Notes: generated from the sequence alone by a model not told the origin. A stretch of DNA of 9,237 nt from Burkholderiaceae bacterium (GCA_947470165.1 CANISN010000047.1:1-9237); one strand, 5' to 3'. Numbered from the stretch's first letter, positions 1 through 4,951 are shown. Numbers and translations are program-made.

Positions 1-305
1 AGCTTTAGACGAATAGCATTATTTGATGGCGAGCTACCTGCCAAGAAGATAAAGGCAACGAGGTTTAATAGGATGGCAATATGGGTTAGGTAAGTAGCAG
101 GTTGCCATAGAACGACGGGCGTTTGTCTAGCTTGACCATAGCCAATCACGACTAGTACTAATCCAATAATGGAGATGATCGTATACAGACCCTTCCATTT
201 CACTTCACCTAAGCGATCAATCATGTGATTACGCCATGGCTCAGCAAAGATGCGGCAAGAGTGGCTGCCAAGAAAAATAATGAGACCGATGATGAGTAGG
301 GACAT
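1..305 (-). CDS. NnrU-family membrane protein (N-terminal part, cut by window edge)
   Basis: The first 101 codons of a minus-strand gene are present; the C-terminus lies outside the window. The ATG at 305 is preceded by GGAG with a 6-nt gap, 21 nt after the bciB stop, so it is probably the last visible gene of the puc-bciB unit. The protein opens with a hydrophobic helix carrying GSHSCR (His15), then a short polar stretch with EPWRNH (22-27), a second helix (about 40-56) and a third beginning near His75. GSHS near the N-terminus and this spacing are typical of the NnrU family of integral membrane proteins, which also contains plant Z-ISO (15-cis-zeta-carotene isomerase, a haem b enzyme). His15 and His75 are candidate haem ligands by analogy. 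The bacterial function is not settled; the original name comes from denitrification gene clusters. A link to carotenoid or pigment metabolism is inference from position only. Confidence 0.75.
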   Translation of the reverse strand, partial: MSLLIIGLIIFLGSHSCRIFAEPWRNHMIDRLGEVKWKGLYTIISIIGLVLVVIGYGQARQTPVVLWQPATYLTHIAILLNLVAFIFLAGSSPSNNAIRLK

Positions 306-326
306 GTAATGCTCCAGTGAGAATAT

Positions 327-1529
327 TTATTCTAGGTGTTTATGAGTTTCAGAGTCAGTAGGCTTGATGCCGTAAGGCTCTACAAGAGGCCAGATGTGCT
401 TTGGAACCATAGAAGCCATTTTTGCTGGCTGCTCTCTTCTGAGGTGGAGGACTGTTTCGATTGCTTTCATCTCAACACGGGTGCGGGCAAATTCAAGACC
501 ACGAGGGCCGACTTTAGGCATTAACCAGCCCACAATCGGCCTTAACCAATTCGGCATTTTTCTTAAAGGGAGTCCACCTGCTGCACGCTCGACATTTTTC
601 ATGAACCCAACAACGGCAGAGTGGCGTTTGCCCGCAGTGCCGGGAGCGGAGGTACGTACTTCATCTCCTAGTAAATTGAGCAATTCTTCACCGCGCTCAT
701 TGCGAACGATAAGCCATTGCTCACCTTGTCCACCCATATAGCCAACAGTAATGTCAGATAGTACATTGGTGTAATCAACACAGGTGCGGCAAGTTAATGG
801 GAAGAAATCATTTGGCAAAGTGGAGAGCGGCAATTGAAGAAATGGTATCTCCCTCTTCTTGCCATTTTTAAAGCGAATCTCAACGTGGTAATCTGCTCTA
901 AATTCAAGATAGATAATCTCTTCTGGTTCTGAACTAATGAGCGATAGAAAGTGGTGAAAGTTTTCCGTAGTCGTATTGTCAGAGCAGGGTGTGCCAATGA
1001 CATAAAGCTTTTCAAGCCCCAATTCTTTCTCTAGTGCTCTTAAAGCATAGACCTGACATGGAATACCGATCACAGCTATTTTCTTATAACCCTTGGCAAT
1101 GGCTGGCTCTAAAAGGGAGAGTAGTGGTGCATAGCCCATTCTCATGCCGCGACATTTAGCCATATCCGCTGCTTTATCGATAATGATGGGTAATGGCTTC
1201 CAGCGATCATTAGGATCCTCAGTCATCGTCAGAATGGCATCAACTGCGCCTGTTTCTAATAAACGCTCACCAATACGAGTAGTAATTCCGGTCCACTGCG
1301 CTCCCGTACTAGGATTTTTTAGTCCCGCACGAAGCATCTTGGTGAATGGGCCAAAATGAAGCTCGTCTGGTCGACTTGGATCTCTTGGTCTACCATGAAC
1401 TTGAGTTTCAAGTGCAGGGTAATTGGGCTTGATGAATTGGCAGGCATCTCCACAGCGCTTTGGATTACTGCTTCGAGAGATGCCGCAGTCAGTACATAAA
1501 CTTCGATAGGGCGCCGTATCCAGAGTCAC
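327..1529 (-). CDS. bciB: Ferredoxin-dependent divinyl chlorophyllide 8-vinyl reductase (BciB type)
   Basis: The 400-aa protein belongs to the coenzyme F420 hydrogenase/dehydrogenase beta-subunit family and closely resembles cyanobacterial BciB in length and motif order. BciB reduces the C8-vinyl group of divinyl (proto)chlorophyllide to ethyl, using reduced ferredoxin, FAD and Fe-S clusters. Visible features are Cys12/Cys15/Cys26/Cys30 near the N-terminus, HGRPRDP (45-51), GAQWTGI (76-82), GIPCQVYALRALEK (155-168), GTPCSDN (179-185) and CRTCVDYTN (247-255) followed by DITVGYMGG (259-267). The cysteines are the likely cluster ligands. The start is GTG at 1529, with AAGG 5 nt upstream; no ATG lies upstream in frame before a stop. 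It sits 65 bp downstream of three small membrane-protein genes in the pucBAC orientation. Archaeal F420-reducing enzymes and HCAR share the fold, but the phototrophy context and close motif match favour BciB. Confidence 0.9.
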   Translation of the reverse strand: MTLDTAPYRSLCTDCGISRSSNPKRCGDACQFIKPNYPALETQVHGRPRDPSRPDELHFGPFTKMLRAGLKNPSTGAQWTGITTRIGERLLETGAVDAILTMTEDPNDRWKPLPIIIDKAADMAKCRGMRMGYAPLLSLLEPAIAKGYKKIAVIGIPCQVYALRALEKELGLEKLYVIGTPCSDNTTTENFHHFLSLISSEPEEIIYLEFRADYHVEIRFKNGKKREIPFLQLPLSTLPNDFFPLTCRTCVDYTNVLSDITVGYMGGQGEQWLIVRNERGEELLNLLGDEVRTSAPGTAGKRHSAVVGFMKNVERAAGGLPLRKMPNWLRPIVGWLMPKVGPRGLEFARTRVEMKAIETVLHLRREQPAKMASMVPKHIWPLVEPYGIKPTDSETHKHLE

Positions 1530-1594
1530 GTAAGCCTTTTTTGATCGTGATGTTGAGTGGGTGGCAAAGCCATATTGGGGCTAAGGGTTGGTAA

Positions 1595-1750
1595 TTACTT
1601 CTTTTTCTTCTTATCGGAATCTAACCATTCGTTGACATCGGGAAAGGCATCTTGCACCTCTCCCATAAATTCCCGGACCATGTAATACAGGCCCGCAATT
1701 AATAGGCAAAAAACAAAGATTGATAAGAGAAGTAGTGTTGTATCACTCAT
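1595..1750 (-). CDS. Unrecognised 51-aa single-pass membrane protein
   Basis: The gene starts at the ATG at 1750, whose ATGA overlaps the TGA stop (1749-1747) of the 60-aa gene before it. This is a classic translational-coupling junction, and no separate Shine-Dalgarno is evident. The frame is open further upstream (to 1798), but that segment lies inside the previous gene and is less likely to be translated. The protein has a short polar start, one hydrophobic helix at about residues 5-23 (LLLLSIFVFCLLIAGLYYM), an acidic amphipathic stretch containing DAFPDVNEWLDSD (34-46), and a run of five lysines at the C-terminus. I do not recognise a family. Its place between pucC and bciB, coupled to two other mini-proteins, suggests a role linked to antenna or pigment assembly, but that is inference from position. 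Confidence 0.6.
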   Translation of the reverse strand: MSDTTLLLLSIFVFCLLIAGLYYMVREFMGEVQDAFPDVNEWLDSDKKKKK

Positions 1751-1929
1751 TTTTTGCGATTCAATAATGCTGATAACTTGAAATAAATCCCAAAGCAAAA
1801 TATTGAGGGAACCCAGAGTGCCGTAAAGATGGATTGCTCTCTATCTTGGACCACAAACCATAAATAGGCCGAGGTGAAGAAAGAAATTACCACCGCCATA
1901 AGAATGAAGTAATCTGATTTTTTAAACAT
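1747..1929 (-). CDS. Unrecognised 60-aa two-helix membrane protein
   Basis: Two starts are possible: a GTG at 1935 overlapping the previous stop as GTGA, and an ATG at 1929. I choose the ATG because AAAGGAG lies 5 nt before it, whereas that motif would nearly touch the GTG. The protein starts MFKKSDYF and has a first hydrophobic segment at about 9-27, including the aromatic patch YLWFVV. A short charged turn follows (QDREQS, about 28-33), then a second hydrophobic segment with LWVPSIFCFGIYFKL (38-52), and a basic end (NRKK). The LWVPS-x4-G-x-Y-x-K pattern is distinctive and would make a good search seed, but I cannot assign a family with confidence. It overlaps the downstream 51-aa gene by ATGA and directly follows the 78-aa gene, so the three are co-translated. 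Confidence 0.65.
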   Translation of the reverse strand: MFKKSDYFILMAVVISFFTSAYLWFVVQDREQSIFTALWVPSIFCFGIYFKLSALLNRKK

Positions 1930-1931
1930 GC

Positions 1932-2168
1932 TCACTCCTTTACTTCGTTATTAAAATAATCGCCAATTCCATAGCCAATTGCGCTCATAATGCACCCAAT
2001 GATAGCGCAGCTGCCCAATACGCGAATGCCTGAAGAAAGCCCAAAAGCAAATAAATCTGCGGAAATAAAGTCCCACAGGCTCAAGGTAATTAAGATAAAA
2101 CTAATTGAACTGATGAAGAAACCAAAAAATATTAAAGTCTTCTCGGCAAATTTCGGTAAATTATTCAT
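1932..2168 (-). CDS. Unrecognised 78-aa two-helix membrane protein
   Basis: This is the first of three tightly packed small genes downstream of pucC, starting 46 bp after the pucC stop. The ATG at 2168 has no clear Shine-Dalgarno in front, so translation may depend on read-through ribosomes or be weak. The predicted protein has a short polar head (MNNLPKFAEK), a hydrophobic helix at about 11-31 rich in Phe/Ile, a middle segment (LWDFISADLFAFGLSSG, 31-47) and a second helix at about 48-66 with two cysteines (SCAIIGC) and small residues (SAIGYGIGD), ending acidic (NNEVKE). I recognise no family. The small-residue spacing in the second helix could support helix packing. Its stop codon overlaps the alternative GTG of the next gene, consistent with one operon. 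Confidence 0.6.
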   Translation of the reverse strand: MNNLPKFAEKTLIFFGFFISSISFILITLSLWDFISADLFAFGLSSGIRVLGSCAIIGCIMSAIGYGIGDYFNNEVKE

Positions 2169-2214
2169 CGATTGATGATAGCAAGAGACTTGAGAGCCCG
2201 GCAGAAGTTTTCAA

Positions 2215-3627
2215 TTAGGCTGGGGATTCTACTGACTTAGCTGGCCATATAAAATTAGTCATCGCGGCGATAGTAATAAACAATAAGATAATTTCGAGCA
2301 AATAGACGCCACAATATCCCGTTGCTGGGCTATTGAGATCTGCGCCGAAATAATTTCTTGAGGCCATGCCAGCCAATATATCCCGAAATATTCCCCCAAC
2401 ACCTACTGCAATACCTGCAGCAGTCGCTTGAACAGCCCCCCAGGCGCCTAATGCCAAACCACTTTGATTTTCTGGGGCATATCTCATGGTGGCAGTTAAG
2501 GTTCCATGGCTAAATAGACCATTACCAAATCCAATCATCACCACGCCTACAATAAAAATGAGTGTGCTGTTTAAGGGTGCTGCCAAGATAACTAATATAA
2601 ATGCAGGAATACCAATTTTGGCGCCATTGCTGGCCATCTTAAAGGGGTCGTAACCAGCGCTCAATACTTTGGAGGCAATGCTAAAGCCAAACAGACAGCC
2701 AAGTGCCAAGGTGGCAGTTAATACAGTGGTAGCACTGACGCTCATGTTGAGTAATTCGCCACCATAGGGCTCTAGTAAAACGTCATTCATACTAAATGCC
2801 ATCGTGCCAAAGCCTACGGCAATTAAACGTCGAATAGCTTGACCACCTTCTTTGAAGGTAGCCCAAGATTCTTTGAAATTTTGCTCTCTAGCTATTAGTG
2901 CTCTAGCGCGTGCTTCTTCGCGACTCTCCTGTTTCCAGAGTGCAATCGCATTCAAGACAATCGTTACTACAGCGCTACCTTGAATCACTTGTATTAAGCG
3001 TCCAGGACTGTACTCTTCTAGGAGCTGACCAAAAATGAGTGCGCTACTAATCATGCCAATTAATAGCATCACAAACATCAGGCCAACAATATTAGGTTGT
3101 GCTTTGGGCGGTGCAAGATCACAAGCCAATGCAAGACCTACGGTTTGAGTTGTATGGATACCGGCGCCAACAAATAAAAATGACAGTGCTGCAGCTGCTA
3201 AACCAATCCATGCCGGCGCTTGACTGGCGTTGCCTGCACCAGCTAGAACCAGTAAAGCAAAAGGCATGATGGCAAGACCACCAAATTGCACCATTGTTCC
3301 CATCCAGATATAAGGTACACGGCGCCAACCTAAGGCCGATTTATGGGTGTCTGAGCGAAAGCCAATCAAGGCTCTAATGGGAGCAAAAATAATAGGCAGG
3401 GCAACCATAATTGATACTAGCGATGCTGGAACATGTAGCTCGACAATCATCACTCTATTAAGAGTGCCCACTAAAAGTACGAGGGCCATACCAACTGATA
3501 CTTGAAATAAAGAAAGTCTGAGCAATCTACCGAGTGGAAGTTCAGCAGAAGCAGCATCTGCGAATGGCAAAAAACGAGGGCCTAAATTAGCCCAGGTACT
3601 GATTAATTTTTGACTAAAACGATTCAT
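2215..3627 (-). CDS. pucC: PucC/LhaA-family light-harvesting assembly factor (MFS fold)
   Basis: The 470-aa polytopic protein belongs to the PucC/LhaA/Bch2 branch of the major facilitator superfamily, with about 12 hydrophobic segments. PucC is needed for assembly of LH2 and is thought to deliver or shepherd bacteriochlorophyll to nascent alpha/beta polypeptides in the cytoplasmic membrane. The family signature is strong: LGPRFLPFADAAS (15-27), LPLGRLLRLSLFQVSVGMAL (30-49), GTLNRVMIVEL (54-64) and IRALIGFRSDTH (84-95), the last followed by a WRRVPYIWMGT stretch. It lies downstream of pucBA in the classical puc order, so PucC is a better call than the puh-linked LhaA paralogue. The start at 3627 fits the family N-terminus but has no good Shine-Dalgarno. 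Together with the terminator between pucA and pucC, this should keep its level far below that of the antenna polypeptides. Length and motifs look intact. Confidence 0.95.
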   Translation of the reverse strand: MNRFSQKLISTWANLGPRFLPFADAASAELPLGRLLRLSLFQVSVGMALVLLVGTLNRVMIVELHVPASLVSIMVALPIIFAPIRALIGFRSDTHKSALGWRRVPYIWMGTMVQFGGLAIMPFALLVLAGAGNASQAPAWIGLAAAALSFLFVGAGIHTTQTVGLALACDLAPPKAQPNIVGLMFVMLLIGMISSALIFGQLLEEYSPGRLIQVIQGSAVVTIVLNAIALWKQESREEARARALIAREQNFKESWATFKEGGQAIRRLIAVGFGTMAFSMNDVLLEPYGGELLNMSVSATTVLTATLALGCLFGFSIASKVLSAGYDPFKMASNGAKIGIPAFILVILAAPLNSTLIFIVGVVMIGFGNGLFSHGTLTATMRYAPENQSGLALGAWGAVQATAAGIAVGVGGIFRDILAGMASRNYFGADLNSPATGYCGVYLLEIILLFITIAAMTNFIWPAKSVESPA

Positions 3628-3657
3628 GTAATTAAGTTTAGCTGACAGATGCGTAAA

Positions 3658-3699
3658 CCAAAAAACATAAGACCTAGATGTTTAGATCTAGGTCTTATG
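3658..3699 (-). terminator. Intrinsic terminator hairpin between pucA and pucC
   Basis: The arms at 3666-3679 and 3686-3699 form a perfect 14-bp stem around a 6-nt loop. In the minus-strand transcript the stem is followed at once by six U (complement of the A-run 3660-3665). It starts 15 nt beyond the pucA stop. This is a textbook rho-independent terminator and would also protect the 3' end of an abundant pucBA message. pucC follows 30 bp further on with no obvious promoter, so partial read-through is the likely source of pucC mRNA. That last point is inference. Confidence 0.85.
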
Positions 3700-3714
3700 A
3701 GGGGAGGATAAAAC

Positions 3715-3918
3715 TTATTTTTTTGCTGCGGGTGCTACAGGTGCCGTTGAAGCGGCGCCAGATTTTGTAGATTGACCGCCCTCTAAAAAGCCCTTCACCC
3801 AAGTTGTGTTAGTCAATAATGCTAAATGAACTGAAAAAGAACCCACTGCTACTGCACCCAAAAACAATGGGATACCAACAGTTGGTCGCACTACAGTCCA
3901 CATTTTTCCGTAGATCAT
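3715..3918 (-). CDS. pucA: Light-harvesting 2 alpha polypeptide, LH3-like (Phe44-Leu45)
   Basis: This 67-aa antenna apoprotein binds BChl a in the LH2 ring. The N-terminus MIYGKMWTVVRPTVGIP matches LH2 alpha chains, whose N-terminal Met region ligates the B800 pigment. One helix spans about 12-36, with His31 as the BChl ligand, followed by TNTTW (36-40). Aligned without gaps to Rhodoblastus acidophilus LH2 alpha from His31 through Trp40 to the GG at 47-48, positions 44-45 are Phe-Leu rather than Tyr-Trp. Those residues hydrogen-bond the B850 acetyl groups, and Phe-Leu is the combination known from B800-820 (LH3). The C-terminus has a roughly 20-residue Ala/Pro/Ser/Lys tail, like the extended tail of Rubrivivax LH2 alpha. 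AAGGAG lies 6 nt before the ATG. The gene starts 15 bp after the pucB stop. LH1 alpha is excluded by the N-terminal motif. Confidence 0.95.
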   Translation of the reverse strand: MIYGKMWTVVRPTVGIPLFLGAVAVGSFSVHLALLTNTTWVKGFLEGGQSTKSGAASTAPVAPAAKK

Positions 3919-3933
3919 CTTAAGCTCCTTAAA

Positions 3934-4077
3934 TTACTTCAACCAAGGTGAATAGATATAAGCAAGCAAGTGGGCGAGTGCTGCAATCATCCCAAAAAAT
4001 TGCGTGCCTTGAATGAGGTTGCGGTGTAACTCTTCCGCTTCCTCAACACTCAAACCTGTAAGAGTGTTAGTTGTCAT
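3934..4077 (-). CDS. pucB: Light-harvesting 2 beta polypeptide
   Basis: This 47-aa antenna apoprotein pairs with the pucA product. The true start is the ATG at 4077, with GAGAGGA about 8 nt upstream; the frame stays open further upstream but that sequence is promoter and leader. Visible elements are the acidic N-terminal EEAEELHRNLIQGT (12-25) with His18, a helix from about 22 to 42 with AxxxH ending at His36 (BChl ligand), and the C-terminal YSPWLK. His18 and His36 are 18 residues apart, exactly as the two pigment histidines of LH2 beta chains. The residue after GT is Gln26, where Rbl. acidophilus beta has Arg20, which bonds the B800 acetyl group. That suggests an altered B800 site. First gene of the pucBAC operon. 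Confidence 0.95.
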   Translation of the reverse strand: MTTNTLTGLSVEEAEELHRNLIQGTQFFGMIAALAHLLAYIYSPWLK

Positions 4078-4130
4078 AGCTGTTTTCCTCTCAGATCCAA
4101 CTTCGTCGTGCTCACCCACACGAGGGTACT

Positions 4131-4158
4131 GTAATAAACCTCTTTGCCACGTGGTCAA
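4131..4158 (-). promoter_or_regulatory. Candidate sigma70 promoter of pucBA
   Basis: Reading the minus strand, TTGACC (4158-4153) and TATTAC (4136-4131) are separated by 16 nt. They match 5/6 and 4/6 positions of the -35 and -10 consensus. Transcription would start near 4125 and give a leader of about 50 nt before pucB. The -35 lies inside a degenerate PpsR half-palindrome and partly inside a CCACGTGG palindrome (4147-4154). Prediction only. Confidence 0.55.
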
Positions 4159-4167
4159 TTTAGTACA
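4150..4167. promoter_or_regulatory. Degenerate PpsR/CrtJ-like site over the puc -35
   Basis: The sequence reads CGT-N12-ACA on the plus strand (TGT-N12-ACG on the minus strand), one base away from the PpsR/CrtJ consensus TGT-N12-ACA. It covers the predicted -35 box, and its centre is 22 bp from that of the strict site at 4172-4189, about two helical turns. PpsR/CrtJ is known to bind paired palindromes cooperatively, so this may be the weaker partner. Weak on its own. Confidence 0.4.
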
Positions 4168-4171
4168 AATG

Positions 4172-4189
4172 TGTAAAAAAATCTATACA
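4172..4189. promoter_or_regulatory. PpsR/CrtJ operator upstream of pucBA
   Basis: The sequence tgtaaaaaaatctataca is an exact TGT-N12-ACA match, the site bound by the redox/light-responsive repressor PpsR (CrtJ), which represses puc, bch and crt genes under high oxygen. It lies 14 bp upstream of the predicted puc -35 box. The same motif with identical spacing occurs before hemA, which makes chance less likely. Occupancy is inferred; ppsR itself is not in the window. Confidence 0.65.
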
Positions 4190-4232
4190 GTTTTATTAGT
4201 AATTTCCCCTACAGGTCAATCTATTGCAGTGC

Positions 4233-4262
4233 AAAATGAACTTGTCCGCAACAGTTCATTTT
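4233..4262. repeat. Perfect 10-bp inverted repeat in the divergent promoter region
   Basis: Arms aaaatgaact (4233-4242) and agttcatttt (4253-4262) are perfect complements around a 10-nt spacer. No T-run follows on either strand and the site is far from any gene end, so it looks more like an operator than a terminator. It abuts the candidate -35 (4262-4267) of the plus-strand gene at 4327. The binding factor is unknown; it does not match PpsR or FNR consensus. Confidence 0.6.
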
Positions 4263-4292
4263 TGATGTATTTTGGGCAATTTGGGATATAGA
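4262..4292 (+). promoter_or_regulatory. Weak candidate promoter for the 70-aa/79-aa gene pair
   Basis: TTGATG (4262-4267) is followed by GATATA (17-nt spacing) or TATAGA (19-nt spacing) ending near 4292, and the ATG lies at 4327. Matches to consensus are modest. It is listed because it is the only reasonable promoter-like pair between the divergent genes and it adjoins the inverted repeat. Confidence 0.35.
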
Positions 4293-4326
4293 ATTAAACC
4301 GTCCAATATCCTTTTTGGAGCGTCAA

Positions 4327-4539
4327 ATGAGTCAGCCTACTCAGCGTTTTAGTGCCTTAAAAGCAGTATTCGAGATTGCTTGTGCCGCAGTTGGGTTTGC
4401 AATGGGCCTTTTATTTGCTAAGCAGTTGGATTTGGGTATTGTCCCCGGGGTTTTTATGGGGCTCATGGGGGCGATATTTACATTCATACTTGCCCAAGGC
4501 CTTACGAGCTTCATTTTTCGTATACTGAGACGAGATTAA
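4327..4539 (+). CDS. Unrecognised 70-aa two-helix membrane protein
   Basis: The start is the ATG at 4327 with GGAG 6 nt upstream; an in-frame TTG at 4315 would leave that motif inside the gene. The product has a polar head (MSQPTQRFSALK), a first hydrophobic segment at about 13-30 (IACAAVGFAMGLLFA), a short loop (KQLDLG), a second at about 37-60 with GVFMGLMG containing a GxxxG helix-packing motif, and a basic end (RILRRD) consistent with a cytoplasmic C-terminus. I recognise no family. It is transcribed divergently from pucBAC and followed 36 bp later by another small membrane protein, so it probably belongs to the phototrophy cluster, but nothing in the sequence shows a function. Confidence 0.7.
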   Translation: MSQPTQRFSALKAVFEIACAAVGFAMGLLFAKQLDLGIVPGVFMGLMGAIFTFILAQGLTSFIFRILRRD

Positions 4540-4542
4540 CCT

Positions 4543-4555
4543 GGGGCTCAGCCCC
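4543..4555 (+). other. Short GC-rich stem-loop between the two small genes
   Basis: GGGGC-TCA-GCCCC lies 3 nt after the stop of the 70-aa gene. No U-run follows (ttaagtaat), so it is not a proper terminator. It may stabilise the upstream message or slow polymerase. Low weight. Confidence 0.3.
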
Positions 4556-4575
4556 TTAAGTAATAAGGATAGGTA

Positions 4576-4815
4576 ATGAATAAGCAAGCTGAATCGAATC
4601 TAGTAGATGCGAAATTGAAAAGAACCATGCTTTGGCTAAAATTTGCCATTGTTGTATTTCCTATAGCCTTAGTTGGCCAGACCTGGATTCTCTATAAAGA
4701 TTATTCATTCACTAATCTAGTTTTTGTGCTGATTACGGCTTTTGCTTTGTATTCCACCATCAATTCATACAAAAAATTTAAGGCCTACGAGGCTGCCGCT
4801 AAGAACCAGCAGTAG
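4576..4815 (+). CDS. Unrecognised 79-aa two-helix membrane protein
   Basis: The ATG at 4576 is preceded by AAGGA with a 6-nt gap, a good ribosome binding site. The protein has a charged N-terminal region (MNKQAESNLVDAKLKR, 1-16), a first hydrophobic segment at about 18-39 (LWLKFAIVVFPIALVGQTWIL), a short polar turn (YKDYSFTN), a second segment at about 49-61 (VFVLITAFALYST) and a basic, Ala-rich tail (SYKKFKAYEAAAKNQQ). I recognise no family. It lies between a sister small membrane gene and hemA, and is 136 bp from hemA, which has its own promoter-like region. The strong ribosome binding site and compact arrangement argue that it is a real gene. Confidence 0.7.
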   Translation: MNKQAESNLVDAKLKRTMLWLKFAIVVFPIALVGQTWILYKDYSFTNLVFVLITAFALYSTINSYKKFKAYEAAAKNQQ

Positions 4816-4857
4816 TGGTATATGTGGGTTTTCCCTAGTTGGTAAGACTTAAATAGG

Positions 4858-4875
4858 TGTCAATCTTGATTGACA
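4858..4875. promoter_or_regulatory. PpsR/CrtJ operator upstream of hemA
   Basis: The sequence tgtcaatcttgattgaca is an exact TGT-N12-ACA site and almost fully palindromic: both 8-base arms (TGTCAATC and GATTGACA) pair perfectly around a central TT. It ends 76 bp before the hemA ATG. Its last six bases are also the consensus -35 TTGACA, so a bound repressor would block RNA polymerase directly. Of the PpsR-like sites in the window this is the best. Confidence 0.75.
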
Positions 4876-4898
4876 TATTGCCAATCTAGAGGAAAAAT
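4870..4898 (+). promoter_or_regulatory. Candidate hemA-dxs promoter
   Basis: A perfect -35 TTGACA (4870-4875) is followed after 17 nt by AAAAAT (4893-4898), which matches the -10 consensus at 4 of 6 positions. The -35 is embedded in the PpsR palindrome. The leader would be about 45-50 nt long and would contain the inverted repeat at 4929-4944. Confidence 0.55.
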
Positions 4899-4928
4899 TA
4901 ATTCCATGATTTTTCTGGACCACCTAAA

Positions 4929-4944
4929 GCTATTTTTAAATAGC
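4929..4944 (+). repeat. Inverted repeat just before the hemA start codon
   Basis: The sequence GCTATTT-TT-AAATAGC forms two 7-base complementary arms, ending 7 nt before the hemA ATG. This is exactly where a Shine-Dalgarno would sit, and none is visible. It could be a small leader hairpin affecting initiation or a protein-binding site. The two-base centre is too tight for a full hairpin, so only the outer pairs could form in RNA. Confidence 0.45.
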
Positions 4945-4951
4945 CTCTAGC

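Noticed and set aside
394..741. 115-codon plus-strand reading frame inside bciB
   Set aside because: Antisense shadow of the BciB coding frame, whose motifs are unambiguous; no family resemblance.
1541..1556. FNR-like TTGATCGTGATGTTG before bciB
   Set aside because: The right half does not match ATCAA (only partial), and there is no promoter-like pair around it.
3715..4077. Assigning the antenna genes as LH1 (pufBA)
   Set aside because: The alpha N-terminus (GKMWTVVRP) and TTW after the ligand His are LH2 marks; pucC follows and no pufL/M is present.
4147..4154. CCACGTGG palindrome (G-box-like) at the puc promoter
   Set aside because: An 8-bp palindrome can occur by chance and G-boxes are plant motifs; mentioned only because it touches the -35 box.
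4315..4326. Upstream TTG start for the 70-aa protein
   Set aside because: The GGAG ribosome binding site lies downstream of this TTG and correctly spaced for the ATG at 4327.
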